NCBI RefSeq assembly: GCF_001044395.1
Contig: NZ_JANU01000013.1
Span: 1 to 64,000 of the forward strand
Reading direction: 5' to 3'
Length of the DNA stretch: 64,000 nt
Source of the DNA: Caenimonas sp. SL110
Lineage (GTDB): Bacteria; Pseudomonadota; Gammaproteobacteria; Burkholderiales; Burkholderiaceae_C
The notes under the pieces are model-generated. The model saw only the letters and a list, made by a program, of their open reading frames with translations, searched no databases and had not been told where the DNA came from. Position numbers and translations under genes: made by a program. Shown here piece by piece: positions 49,785-58,756 of the stretch; positions within the stretch are counted from its first letter, which is position 1, and each line of letters begins with the position of its first letter.

Positions 49785-50705
49785 ATGAGCGCTGTCAAAC
49801 CCACGCTGGCCGACCTCCGGGCCTTCGTTACCGTCGGCCACCTGCAGAGCTTTGCGGCTGCTGCCAAGGTGCTGCATCTGTCGCAGCCCGCGCTCTCGCG
49901 TCGCATCTCGCACCTGGAAGAAGTGCTGGATGTGCGCCTGTTCGACCGCACCACGCGCAGTGTCGAGCTGACGATGCTGGGCCGCCGCTTCCTGGTTCAT
50001 GTGCGCTCGGTGATCGACGACCTCGACCAGTCGGTGTTGAGCCTGCACGATGTGGCTCACCTGGAGGCGGGCGACGTGACGGTGGGTTGCGTGTTTTCGG
50101 GGGTGCATCACTTCCTGCCGGAGGTGATCCGCTCGTTTCGCAAGGAGCACCCGCATGTGCTCGTGCGGATCATCGAAGAGGGCGCCGACGAAGTGCTGGA
50201 GAGCGTCAAGGCCGGCGAGGCTGACTTCGCGCTCAACTACACCGGCATGCAGGACCCCGAGGTCGAGTTCACGCCGCTGCTCAAGGAAGCGTTCGTGCTG
50301 GCGTGTCCGGCTGGGCATGTGCTGGCGAAGCGCCGTTCGGTTCGATGGGAAGAACTGGCCGACCATCCGTATGCGCTGGTGTCGCAGCAAAGCCGAAACC
50401 GCGTGCTCATCGACCAGGCACTGGCCGAGCTGGGCCGCCTGCCGCGCCCTGTGTGCGAGGTGCGCCATGTGTCGACATTGATCGGGCTGGTCGCCAACGG
50501 GCTGGCGGTGGCCATCGTGCCGCAGCTCACGCTGCCCCGCGAGCGCGGGTCGGTGGTGGGCGTGCCGCTGGAGAAGCCGACGATCACGCGAACGATAGGA
50601 CTCATCCGGCGCCGGGGCCGCAGTATGTCACCGGCAGCTGATGCGTTTGCCCGGCTGGTGACACAGGCGAGCCGGGCCAAAGGGAAGGCCAAATCGAGGA
50701 GCTGA
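49785..50705 (+). CDS. LysR family transcriptional regulator
   Basis: 306-residue regulator. The N-terminal winged helix-turn-helix is at about residues 10-70: ADLRAFVTVGHLQSFAAAAKVLHLSQPALSRRISHLEEVLDVRLFDRTTRSVELT. The periplasmic-binding-protein-like effector domain follows (VTVGCVFSGVHHFLPEVIRSF, LIGLVANGLAVAIVPQL). It is divergent from the seven-gene Bug/MmgE/CaiB operon and very probably activates it in response to a pathway intermediate. Confidence 0.9.
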   Translation: MSAVKPTLADLRAFVTVGHLQSFAAAAKVLHLSQPALSRRISHLEEVLDVRLFDRTTRSVELTMLGRRFLVHVRSVIDDLDQSVLSLHDVAHLEAGDVTVGCVFSGVHHFLPEVIRSFRKEHPHVLVRIIEEGADEVLESVKAGEADFALNYTGMQDPEVEFTPLLKEAFVLACPAGHVLAKRRSVRWEELADHPYALVSQQSRNRVLIDQALAELGRLPRPVCEVRHVSTLIGLVANGLAVAIVPQLTLPRERGSVVGVPLEKPTITRTIGLIRRRGRSMSPAADAFARLVTQASRAKGKAKSRS

Positions 50706-50740
50706 AAGGGCACTCATCAGTGGGGCGGTGCGCCTGCGGT

Positions 50741-50776
50741 TGTCATGCCGGACGCGATCCGGCATCCACCGCGAAG
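50741..50776. repeat. Dispersed palindromic repeat copy
   Basis: ATGCCGGA-CGCGA-TCCGGCAT with flanking CCACCGCGAAG matches the element near 39.5 kb, in the opposite orientation. It lies in the 112-base gap between the LysR gene and the convergent GAF gene. Confidence 0.8.
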
Positions 50777-50817
50777 CATGCGCAAGGAGATAGAGGCGAA
50801 AAAAACGCCTTGACACT

Positions 50818-51408
50818 TCAGGCTCGACCTTCCTCCAGTCGGGCCGCCGCCAGCTTCGCGGTGTAGCGCAGCGTGCGCATGTCCTTGGCCTTGAGCTCGT
50901 CGTTGGGCGCAAAGCTGAAGCAGCACAGCGTGCCGTACACCTCGCCGCTCTTGAGGTGGATGGGCGTGCTCATGTGGGTGCCGACCGGGAAGGGCGTTGC
51001 GGGAAGTTCTCCGGCTTTTTGAAGCACGCCGGCATCGGGGATGAATTCAGGCAGGCGTCCGTCAACGACCCTTGCGCACCACGACTCTTCCAGCGGGTCG
51101 CATCCGCCGCGCGAGATCACTTCCTTGCCGGGCATCTGGTCCACGTGCCGAAAGTAACGTTTGCCGTCGGCGAACTCGGACACGAACACCACATCCATGC
51201 TCAGTTGTTCACGCAGCAGCTTGAGCACATCGGTAATCGACGAGTCGATCAGTGCATCGGATTCATCAGAGGTTGCAACGAGCATTTCGGCAACCTTGAC
51301 CTCGAATGCGTCCTCGGAAAACTCGAACGGGTCGCGTTCGGATTTTGCGCGCGATGCGCTGGAGGCCGGGTGAGCAGAAGCAGGGGCGGGGGTGTCGCGG
51401 TGGGCCAT
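50818..51408 (-). CDS. Stand-alone GAF domain protein
   Basis: 196-residue soluble protein. A low-complexity N terminus (about 1-45) is followed by one GAF domain: ITDVLKLLREQLSMDVVFVSEFADGKRYFRHVD, SWCARVVDGRLPEFIPDAG and VGTHMSTPIHLKSGEVYGTLCCFS. There is no kinase, cyclase or DNA-binding output domain, so it may bind a small ligand and act through a partner. ATG 51408 is chosen. It follows the CPA1 antiporter gene by 50 bases on the same strand. Confidence 0.75.
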   Translation of the reverse strand: MAHRDTPAPASAHPASSASRAKSERDPFEFSEDAFEVKVAEMLVATSDESDALIDSSITDVLKLLREQLSMDVVFVSEFADGKRYFRHVDQMPGKEVISRGGCDPLEESWCARVVDGRLPEFIPDAGVLQKAGELPATPFPVGTHMSTPIHLKSGEVYGTLCCFSFAPNDELKAKDMRTLRYTAKLAAARLEEGRA

Positions 51409-51458
51409 GATCGGCTCATTGTAAGTTCGCCGATTGCCAATCGCGAAGCGCAAATCTG

Positions 51459-53075
51459 TTACTCGACGAGCACCCCATCGGGCTGTGTGGGGACCGGCTT
51501 TTCGGACTGCCTGATGGGCAGGTGTGCCTGTTCGTAGTCGAGCATTTCCATGAGGTGATGCATCACTTCGTCACCAATTTCGTTGGCCCGCCACAGCCGG
51601 ATCAGCTCGGCCCGCTCCGCCTGAATCGCCGCGAACCGCAGCCGGTTCACCAGCTCGACGCGCGGCGTTCGTTCTGAATCTGGCGAGGCAACCACGGCGA
51701 TGCGGTCCGCGATCTCGGCCTTCAGGGCGCGAGCCCAGCCCGGTGGCGCGCCTTCCGCGATCAGCTGTTTGTCGATGGCTGCCAGGGCGGCCGTGCTCAT
51801 CGCGCTGCGCACACGGATCTGCTCATCGTGCAAGCTCCAGTTGGACCCCACCTTGAGCCGGCGAATCATGGGCGTCAGGGACAGCCCCTGCCCGATCAGT
51901 GTTGCCAGAATGACGGCAAAGCTCACGAAGATGATGAGGTCGCGGTAGGGAAACGGTGAGCCGTCCGCCAGCTTCAAGGGCAGGGCCAGGGCGGCGGCGA
52001 GCGAGACGATGCCGCGCATGCCGCACCAGCTGATGATGATGAGTTCGTTCTTGTTGGGGCGCGGCGCGTCATCGCGCAGGTTGCCCGAGAGGCGCTCGGG
52101 CAAATACGCCACCGGGAACACCCAGAGAAACCGGACCGCGACAGCGACTGCCGTCACCGCGATCGCAACCGCCGTGAGCAAAGCCGTCGGAAAGTTTCCG
52201 AGGTTGACCACGACGCCGTGAATCTGCAGGCCGATCAGCATGAACACCAGGCTGTTGAGCAGGAACACCAGCAGGTTCCACACCGAGCGCGCCATGATGC
52301 GCATTTCGGCCGAGACGATCTCGGGTGCATAACGGCCGCGCACCAATCCTGCTGCCACGACAGCCAGCACGCCCGATGTATGCATCAGCTCGGCGGCGAT
52401 GTAGGTGGCGTAGGGAATCGTGAGCACGGTGAGCACTTCGATGAAGGGGTCGCCCAGCCGCTTGTGGATCCAGATGTAGGCGAACGCCAGCGCCATGCCC
52501 ACCGCAATGCCGCCGATGGACACAGCGGCGAACTGCACCGATGCCTCCATCCACGAGAACGCGCCGGTGAGTACCGCAGCCACTGCGAACTTGTAGAGCA
52601 CCAGGCCCGATGCATCGTTGACCAGGCTTTCGCCTTCCAGGATCGTGACGATGCGCCGGGGCATGTTCAGGCGCGAAAGGATCGCAGTCGCCGCCACCGC
52701 ATCGGGCGGCGAGACGATGGCCCCGAGCACGAAGGCCGCCGCCCACGGCACGTCGGGCACCATCCATTTGAGCGTTGCGCCGACAGCGAGCGTCGTGACT
52801 GCAACCAGGCCGATGGCCAGCAGGCCGATGGGCCTGATGTTGGCCTTGAAGTCGGTCCAGGAGGTGAGAAGCGCAGCCTGGTAGAGGATGGGCGGTAGCA
52901 CCGCCACCAGGATCAGCTGCGGATCGAACGCGTATTGCGGCAGGTTGGGCACCAGGCCGAGCACGGCTCCGCCCGCGACCAGTGCGATCGGATAGGGAAA
53001 CTTGAAGCGTCGTGCAATCCAGCCGAGGGCGACGGAACTGAGCAACAACAAAACCAGGAGTTCGAGTAGCGCCAT
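51459..53075 (-). CDS. CPA1-type Na+(K+)/H+ antiporter
   Basis: 538-residue inner-membrane protein with about 12 hydrophobic helices over residues 1-400 and a cytoplasmic C-terminal tail. The CPA1 core motifs are visible: ALGAIVSPPDAVAATAILSRLNMPRRIVTILEGESLVNDASGLV, which contains the ND ion-binding pair, then GMRGIVSLAAALALP. It exchanges Na+ or K+ for protons in pH or ion homeostasis. ATG 53075 (MALLELLVL) is chosen over TTG 53093. It is divergent from the DUF4142 gene. Confidence 0.9.
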   Translation of the reverse strand: MALLELLVLLLLSSVALGWIARRFKFPYPIALVAGGAVLGLVPNLPQYAFDPQLILVAVLPPILYQAALLTSWTDFKANIRPIGLLAIGLVAVTTLAVGATLKWMVPDVPWAAAFVLGAIVSPPDAVAATAILSRLNMPRRIVTILEGESLVNDASGLVLYKFAVAAVLTGAFSWMEASVQFAAVSIGGIAVGMALAFAYIWIHKRLGDPFIEVLTVLTIPYATYIAAELMHTSGVLAVVAAGLVRGRYAPEIVSAEMRIMARSVWNLLVFLLNSLVFMLIGLQIHGVVVNLGNFPTALLTAVAIAVTAVAVAVRFLWVFPVAYLPERLSGNLRDDAPRPNKNELIIISWCGMRGIVSLAAALALPLKLADGSPFPYRDLIIFVSFAVILATLIGQGLSLTPMIRRLKVGSNWSLHDEQIRVRSAMSTAALAAIDKQLIAEGAPPGWARALKAEIADRIAVVASPDSERTPRVELVNRLRFAAIQAERAELIRLWRANEIGDEVMHHLMEMLDYEQAHLPIRQSEKPVPTQPDGVLVE

Positions 53076-53162
53076 GTAAAACGGGGGACGCAAGGGCCGT
53101 GCCGATTATGGATGGGCTTGCACTTGCGCCACAATCCGCCTTTTTGTCCTCTCGGCAAACCC

Positions 53163-53678
53163 ATGATCAAACTTTCCACTTCGTTTGCTGCCCCGGCGCT
53201 TGTCGCCCTGGTCGCACTGGCCTCGGGCACGGCATGGGCTGCAGGCCTGGCCAAGCCAGACCAGGAGTTCCTGGAAAAAGCCGCCATCGGCAACCTGTTC
53301 GAGATCGAGGCGGGAAAGATGGCCCTGGCGCGGGGCAAGAAGGAAGACGTCAAGCTGCTGGGTGAGCAGAGCGTCAAGGATCACACGAAGAACGCGCAGG
53401 AACTGGCGCAGCTTGCCGCGGCCAAAGGTGTCAAGTTGCCGACGGAATTGCCGGCCGACCGAAAAAAGAAGCTGGAGGCCTGGGCAGCATCAAAGAACTT
53501 CGACGGCCTGTATCTCAGCGCCCTGGGCTACAACAGCCATTCGCAGGACATGGCCCTGTTTGAAAAGGCGAGCAAGGAGGCCAAAGACAAGGACGTTCGC
53601 GCTTACGCGGCGAAGACCCTGCCCGTTCTCAAGATGCACAACCGCGCCGCGCACGGCAGCCTGACGAACAAGTCCTGA
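53163..53678 (+). CDS. Exported DUF4142 protein
   Basis: 171-residue protein with a signal (MIKLSTSFAAPALVALVALASGTAWA) and a helical DUF4142 domain: DQEFLEKAAIGNLFEIEAGKMALARGKKEDVKLLGEQSVKDHTKNAQELAQLA and DMALFEKASKEAKDKDVRAYAAKTLPVLKMHNRAA. It is a ferritin-like helical bundle by family description, and the periplasmic role is unknown. A palindromic repeat follows at 53698. Confidence 0.85.
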   Translation: MIKLSTSFAAPALVALVALASGTAWAAGLAKPDQEFLEKAAIGNLFEIEAGKMALARGKKEDVKLLGEQSVKDHTKNAQELAQLAAAKGVKLPTELPADRKKKLEAWAASKNFDGLYLSALGYNSHSQDMALFEKASKEAKDKDVRAYAAKTLPVLKMHNRAAHGSLTNKS

Positions 53679-53697
53679 AAGGCGGCCGTAGAAGCTC

Positions 53698-53727
53698 GTC
53701 ATGCCGGGCCACGACCCGGCATCCATG
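53698..53727. repeat. Dispersed palindromic repeat copy
   Basis: GTCATGCCGGG-CCACGA-CCCGGCATCCATG, an 8-bp stem at 53701-53708 and 53715-53722, is a variant of the element near 39.5 kb. It lies between the convergent DUF4142 and YVTN genes and could act as a 3' stem for both transcripts. Confidence 0.75.
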
Positions 53728-53738
53728 CAGTTTGCGAA

Positions 53739-55025
53739 TCAGCGCAGGTTGCCCGTATGCCCCAGCGAATAGCGCCCGGGCTGCGGCCACACCGTCAGGC
53801 CGTGCGGCTCGCGCCCGACCTTGACCTTGTCGACCGCGCCGGTCGTCGTGTCGAAGCGATAGACGACGTTGTCGTATCGGCCTGACAGCCAGAGCCACTT
53901 GCCGTCGGCGCTCACGTTGCCCATGTCGGGGCTGCCGCCGCCGGGGATGGGCCAGTTGGCAACAACCTTGCGGGAAGCGAAGTCGATGACTGCAACGCCG
54001 CCCGGTCCACGCGGCACGCCCCGGATGAAGTTGCTGCCGCGATTGGCCACGTACAGGCTCTTGCCGTCGCGGCTGGGGTACAGGCCGTGCGAGCCGACAC
54101 CCGTGGGGATGTAGCCGATCTGGCGAAAGGGTTCGAGCTCGACGATGTGCACGCCGTCGGCCACCATGTCGGCGACGTAGAACGTCTTGCCGTTGGGCGC
54201 AGCGCGGATGTCCTGCGGCATGGCGGGCATGCCGCGAATGGCGCCATGCTGGTGGCCGCCATGCTTGGGCGACAGCTGGGCGATCTGCTTCCTGATCTTC
54301 TCCATCTCGGCAGGCTTGTCGAAGTCGCGGTGGACCAGGATGGTGGCCATCACCTTGCGGTTGACCATGTCGATCTTGGTGACCGAGCCGCCGAATTCGC
54401 AGGTGAAGATCGCGAACTTGCCGTCGATGGAAAAGTCGGCGTGGTTGATGCCGGCGCACTCGGGCGTGGGCAGCGAAAACTCCAGCTTCATCGTGCGCGG
54501 ATCGCGAAAGTCCAGGCGCTTGTAGGCCTCGGCCACGACGATGGCGTACTTGCCGTCGGGCGACCAGTACAGGTTGTACGGATCGTCCACCGGAATGTTC
54601 GGGCCGGGCTTGCCGGTCTTCGGGTCGATGGGCGTCAGGCTGCCGTCGGTGCGGCCTTCGGCATTGTTGGCAACCCACAGCGTCTTGAGGTCCCAGGACG
54701 GAACGACGTGCTGCGGATGGATGCCGACCTTGAAGGTGTCGATGACCTGCAGCGTGGCCGGGTCGATGACCGACACCGTGTTGCTGCTGCGGTTGGGCAC
54801 GTACACACGCTCCAGCGAACCGGCAACTGCAGGCGAGAGCTTGCTGGACGTCGTTTCGCTGTAGAGATTGGCCGGATCGATCACGGCCGGCATGCCGGGC
54901 ACCGTGGCGATGGCGGTTGCGTTGGACAGGCCCGACGCCGAAGCCGAAGCAGTGGAGGTCGGGTTCTGCGCGTAGGCAGAGGCAAGCAGCGCGCCGAGCA
55001 GCGTGCAGAGAAGGGTTTTTTTCAT
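53739..55025 (-). CDS. Exported YVTN-type beta-propeller protein
   Basis: 428-residue protein with a signal (MKKTLLCTLLGALLASAYAQ) and a seven-blade propeller built of repeats such as VYVPNRSSNTVSVIDPATLQVIDTFKVG, LYVANRGSNFIRG and WLWLSGRYDNVVYRFDTTTG. It resembles the lactonase/cytochrome-D1-like and YncE proteins, with no haem motif. A His-rich insertion (KHGGHQHGAIRG) is seen mid-protein. The ATG 55025 start follows an upstream frame that is not likely coding. Confidence 0.8.
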   Translation of the reverse strand: MKKTLLCTLLGALLASAYAQNPTSTASASASGLSNATAIATVPGMPAVIDPANLYSETTSSKLSPAVAGSLERVYVPNRSSNTVSVIDPATLQVIDTFKVGIHPQHVVPSWDLKTLWVANNAEGRTDGSLTPIDPKTGKPGPNIPVDDPYNLYWSPDGKYAIVVAEAYKRLDFRDPRTMKLEFSLPTPECAGINHADFSIDGKFAIFTCEFGGSVTKIDMVNRKVMATILVHRDFDKPAEMEKIRKQIAQLSPKHGGHQHGAIRGMPAMPQDIRAAPNGKTFYVADMVADGVHIVELEPFRQIGYIPTGVGSHGLYPSRDGKSLYVANRGSNFIRGVPRGPGGVAVIDFASRKVVANWPIPGGGSPDMGNVSADGKWLWLSGRYDNVVYRFDTTTGAVDKVKVGREPHGLTVWPQPGRYSLGHTGNLR

Positions 55026-55085
55026 GGGATCGGTAACAGAAGTAGGGGCGCAGGGACGCCGCAACGGGCGAAACAACCCTCGATG

Positions 55086-55898
55086 CTAACGCCGGACAGC
55101 CACTGCATCGCGAATGGCCCTTGCGGCGTGCTCGACTATCAGGTCGGTGCCAAGCTTGCCAAATGCCGCGCTCGCCTGGGTCGGATCGCCGGTCACCCCG
55201 GACACGGGCTCAGGGGCGGGCGGCGTGCGCATCGCGTTTTCGCGGATGCGCGAGGCATCGACGCCCAGCATCAGCGAGGTGTCTGCCAGACCCGCGTGGG
55301 TGCCGATCTGCGCTGGTGTGATGCCCCGGCCACGCAATGCCTCATTGAACACGGTGGTGGCTGCCTGGTAGTACTGCGGTACCGGGTGAGCCCGCGCGGG
55401 GGTGCCCGCCCACTCGCGGTTCAGGCGTGCCGCGACCGCTGCGATGCTGCCCTGGTAGTTGCCTGAATCGCCGATGAAGACAATGTCGCGAAAGCCATGC
55501 TGGCGCAAGCTGCGCGCTGCGCCGAGCAGCACGCCTTCGAAGGCTTCCTGCGGCACCGAGATCGTTCCCGGAAACCGCATGTGACCGCCCGGCGGCGAAA
55601 TGCGCCCCTCCGGCACATAGCTGACGACCGGCGCGACGATGGTGTTGCCAACTGCTGAGGCAATGCGCGCCGCCAGCGCGGCCGCGCGGAAATTGTGTTT
55701 GCCCAGCGCCATGTGGGGGCCGTTCTGCTCGGTGCCGCCGATGGGGATGATGATGGTGGTGTGCCCGGCCTTGAGCGCATCGCGCACCTCGGTCCAGGTC
55801 ATCTCGTCGAGCAGGAGGCTTGTCGCCGTCGCGCTGAAACTGGCGAGGCCGAGCGCCAGCACGGCGCCAAGCCGGACGAGAGCGGGTCGTAGATTCAT
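55086..55898 (-). CDS. Exported creatininase-family protein
   Basis: 270-residue protein with a signal peptide (about 1-25, ending ATA) and a creatininase domain (PF02633): WTEVRDALKAGHTTIIIPIGGTEQNGPHMALGKHN (metal ligands Glu/His), PPGGHMRFPGTISVP and GHGG-like IGDSGNYQGS. Family members hydrolyse creatinine or act in F420/formamide chemistry in the cytoplasm; export is unusual here. The substrate is unknown. It lies 60 bases upstream of the YVTN gene on the same strand. Confidence 0.8.
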   Translation of the reverse strand: MNLRPALVRLGAVLALGLASFSATATSLLLDEMTWTEVRDALKAGHTTIIIPIGGTEQNGPHMALGKHNFRAAALAARIASAVGNTIVAPVVSYVPEGRISPPGGHMRFPGTISVPQEAFEGVLLGAARSLRQHGFRDIVFIGDSGNYQGSIAAVAARLNREWAGTPARAHPVPQYYQAATTVFNEALRGRGITPAQIGTHAGLADTSLMLGVDASRIRENAMRTPPAPEPVSGVTGDPTQASAAFGKLGTDLIVEHAARAIRDAVAVRR

Positions 55899-55962
55899 TC
55901 GGATTTCCTTGTGTGCACAGTGATGGGGGCCGCGGTCCAGCGACTCATGCTACGGTAGGTGC

Positions 55963-56697
55963 ATGCTGATTGAACTGGTTGCCGAGTCGATAGTGCTCGT
56001 GGCGCTGGTCCTGTTTGGCTACGTCGCATTGAAGCGCTACGTCCACTATCGCCAGCCCTGGTATCGGGAACTCCTGCTCAGGCGCCGGCTCGCCGTCATG
56101 GGGCTTTTGGTGCTGCTGATTGTCGGGGCGAAGGTGTTCGAGGATGTCCTGGCCCAGGAGTCAGGCGTGGTGGACCGGTACATCCTGACCTTCATCCGTG
56201 CGCACATGCCCGCGTCGCTCCATGGCTTTTTCAACGGGGTGACGGTTGCAGGCTCGGCACTGACGGTGGTGCCGGTGGCGGTGGTCGCTGCGCTGGGATT
56301 GTTGTGGCGCAGGCGGCGTGCCGAGGCGTTGCTGGTCACGGCCTCGCTCGCAGCGGCAGCGTTGGCGGTGTACCTCATCAAGACGGCGACCGGCCGTGCG
56401 CGCCCCGCGCTGTGGGAGACCGAGTGGTTCTGGGGCTCCAGCTTTCCGAGCGGCCACACGACGCACACAGCGGCTGTGGTGACGGCGCTGGCCTTGTGCG
56501 CGGGGCGGCTGTGGCCCGCCTGCGGGCGATGGGCGATGGCGCTTGCCCTGGGCTGGACGTCGCTCGTTGCGCTCTCGCGCCTGGTTCTGGGTGTCCATTG
56601 GCCGACGGATGTGCTGGCAGCGATGTGCCTGGGGACCTTCATTGCATTGGCCATCAGCATGGCGATCGACTTGCGCCACCACGCGGCGAGCCGCTGA
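55963..56697 (+). CDS. PAP2-superfamily membrane phosphatase
   Basis: 244-residue protein with about five or six hydrophobic segments. PAP2 catalytic motifs are visible: KTATGRARP (motif 1, K..RP), SSFPSGHTTHTAAV (motif 2, PSGH) and SRLVLGVHWPTDVLA (motif 3, SR..LGVHWPTD). It dephosphorylates a lipid phosphate such as undecaprenyl pyrophosphate or phosphatidic acid at the periplasmic face. It ends eight bases before the convergent zinc ATPase gene. Confidence 0.85.
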   Translation: MLIELVAESIVLVALVLFGYVALKRYVHYRQPWYRELLLRRRLAVMGLLVLLIVGAKVFEDVLAQESGVVDRYILTFIRAHMPASLHGFFNGVTVAGSALTVVPVAVVAALGLLWRRRRAEALLVTASLAAAALAVYLIKTATGRARPALWETEWFWGSSFPSGHTTHTAAVVTALALCAGRLWPACGRWAMALALGWTSLVALSRLVLGVHWPTDVLAAMCLGTFIALAISMAIDLRHHAASR

Positions 56698-56705
56698 ACC
56701 GCAGG

Positions 56706-58733
56706 TCAGTGCGACTTGTCGATCTCGGCACGCGCCCCGCGCAGAAGCCGCAGCCCGTTGCCCACCACCAGCAGGCTGGCCCCCATGTCCGCGAACACCG
56801 CCATCCACATCGTGGCGCTGCCAAACACCGCGAGCACGAGAAACACGGCCTTGATGCCCAGCGCCAGCGCGATGTTCTGCCACAGCACCGCATGTGTGCG
56901 CTGCGACAGGCGCACGGTCTCGGCCACGCGTTGCAGGTCGTCATTCATGATGATGACGTCGGCTGCTTCCATCGCGATGTCGGTGCCCATGCCGCCCATG
57001 GCGAATCCGATGTCGGCCTGCGCGAGGGCCGGCGCATCGTTGATGCCGTCGCCGGTCATGCCGGTCGGACCGTAGCGCTTTCGCATTTCCTGGATTGCTT
57101 CGAGCTTGGCCTCGGGCAGCAGGTCGCCGCGTGCATCGGCAATGCCGGCCTGCGCGGCAATGGCCTGGGCCGTGGCCGCGTTGTCGCCCGTGAGCATGAC
57201 GGCAACGATGCCCAGCGATTTCAGGTCGGCAATCGCGCGGCGCGATGTCTCCCTGATCGTGTCGGCCACCGCGAAGATGGCAACCACCTTGTCGTCGGCT
57301 GCGAGCAGCGTGACGGTGCGGCCCTGTGACTCGTGCCGGGCCAGTTCCGCTTCAACCTCGGGGCTGCAGTAGCCCCGCTCATGCATGGACCGGTGATTGC
57401 CCAGCACCAGCCGGACACCGTCCGCCGTTCCTTCAACACCGCGGCCGGGCAGCGCCACGAAGTTGTCGACTGCGGCGCGTTCGTCATCCAGGCCTGCGGC
57501 AATCGCCTGCGACACCGGATGATCCGATCGGCTCGCCATGCTGGCCGCAAGACGCCTGGTGCGCAGCTCATCTGCGCCGCCCCATGTGCGCCAGTCCACC
57601 AGCCTGGGCTTGCCCTCTGTGATCGTGCCGGTCTTGTCGAGCGCGACGGCCTTCAGCGTGCGCGCCGATTCCAGATAGGTGCCGCCCTTGATGAGGATGC
57701 CGCGCCGGGCGCCCGCAGCAAGTGCGCTCACCACCGTGACGGGCGTCGAGATCACCAGCGCGCAGGGACACGCGATCACCAGCAGCACCAGCGCCTTGTA
57801 CGCCGCCTGCAGCCACGTGAGGTCGGTGAGCAGCGGCATGAGCACGGCCACTGCAATGGCGAGCGCGAACACGGCGGGTGTGTAGATCGCGGCGAAGCGA
57901 TCGACGAAGCGCTGCGTGGGCGCGCGTTTGGACTGCGCCTCTTCGACGGCGTGGATGATGCGCGCCAGCGTCGTGTTGCTCGCGCCGGCCGTCACGCGAA
58001 ATTCGAGCTCGCCGGTTTGATTGACTGTGCCTGCAAAGACGGCGTCGCCGATGGCCTTGTCCACCGGCATGCTCTCGCCGGTGACAGACGCCTGGTTGAC
58101 GGCGCTCGCGCCTTTGACGACCACGCCATCGAGCGGCACGCGCTCGCCCGGCTTGATGCGCACGATGGCATCGAGCGGCACATCGGCGATCGGCATGGAT
58201 TGCCAGCCGCCGTCTGCGCCGCGCGCGAGCGCGGATTCCGGCGCGAGAGCCAGCAGTCCCTTGATGGCGTTGCGTGCGCGGTCCACCGCCTTCGCCTCGA
58301 TCAGCTCGGCAATGGAATACAGCGCCATCACCATCGCGGCCTCGGGCCATTGGCCGATGATGAATGCGCCGGTCACCGCCACGGCCATCAATGCATTGAT
58401 GTTGAGCCGGCCCTTGATGAGCGAGGCGATCCCGTTCCTGTAGACGTCCAGCCCGGCAAGGCCGATGGCGATGGCAGCCAGGGCCATGCCGATGGCTTTC
58501 CACTGCATGCCGGCAGGTGCGAAGAACTCGCAGGCCTCGGCGGCTATCGCCAGGGCCAGGGCCAGCGCGAGGCGCGCAACGCCGGGTTCGTCGCCGTGGT
58601 CATGGTCGTGGTCATGGTCGTGGTCATGGCCGTGCTCATGGTCATGGCCAGCGTGATCGTCCTGGTCGGCGTTCACCTTCAGTGGTGGCGGCGCGCAGCA
58701 ATCATCGGCGGCGGGTGGGTGTTTGTGCTCCAT
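56706..58733 (-). CDS. Zn/Cd/Pb-type heavy-metal P-type ATPase with His-rich N terminus
   Basis: 675-residue P1B ATPase. It lacks an N-terminal HMA domain; instead residues about 25-50 are a His/Asp run (DHEHGHDHDHDHDH). Catalytic motifs follow: TGES, IACPCALVIS (CPC ion site), DKTGTITEGKP (phosphorylation), SDHPVSQAI (HP motif) and MTGDGINDAPALAQADIGFAMG. The CPC site together with AMEAADVIIM and the tail fits zinc/cadmium/lead rather than copper. It is last in an apparent senB-EamA-ATPase unit, 23 bases after EamA. Confidence 0.85.
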   Translation of the reverse strand: MEHKHPPAADDCCAPPPLKVNADQDDHAGHDHEHGHDHDHDHDHDHGDEPGVARLALALALAIAAEACEFFAPAGMQWKAIGMALAAIAIGLAGLDVYRNGIASLIKGRLNINALMAVAVTGAFIIGQWPEAAMVMALYSIAELIEAKAVDRARNAIKGLLALAPESALARGADGGWQSMPIADVPLDAIVRIKPGERVPLDGVVVKGASAVNQASVTGESMPVDKAIGDAVFAGTVNQTGELEFRVTAGASNTTLARIIHAVEEAQSKRAPTQRFVDRFAAIYTPAVFALAIAVAVLMPLLTDLTWLQAAYKALVLLVIACPCALVISTPVTVVSALAAGARRGILIKGGTYLESARTLKAVALDKTGTITEGKPRLVDWRTWGGADELRTRRLAASMASRSDHPVSQAIAAGLDDERAAVDNFVALPGRGVEGTADGVRLVLGNHRSMHERGYCSPEVEAELARHESQGRTVTLLAADDKVVAIFAVADTIRETSRRAIADLKSLGIVAVMLTGDNAATAQAIAAQAGIADARGDLLPEAKLEAIQEMRKRYGPTGMTGDGINDAPALAQADIGFAMGGMGTDIAMEAADVIIMNDDLQRVAETVRLSQRTHAVLWQNIALALGIKAVFLVLAVFGSATMWMAVFADMGASLLVVGNGLRLLRGARAEIDKSH

Positions 58734-58756
58734 GCTGCGATTGGAACCCAACGCCG

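Noticed and set aside
49677-50468. Upstream extension of the Bug gene at 48699
   Set aside because: The extended frame runs antisense through the LysR gene. A normal signal peptide starts at 49676.
58590-58680. Tandem GTCATGGTCGTGG-like repeats, CRISPR or satellite candidate
   Set aside because: They are codons for the His/Asp-rich N terminus of the zinc ATPase (DHDHDH), with no spacers.
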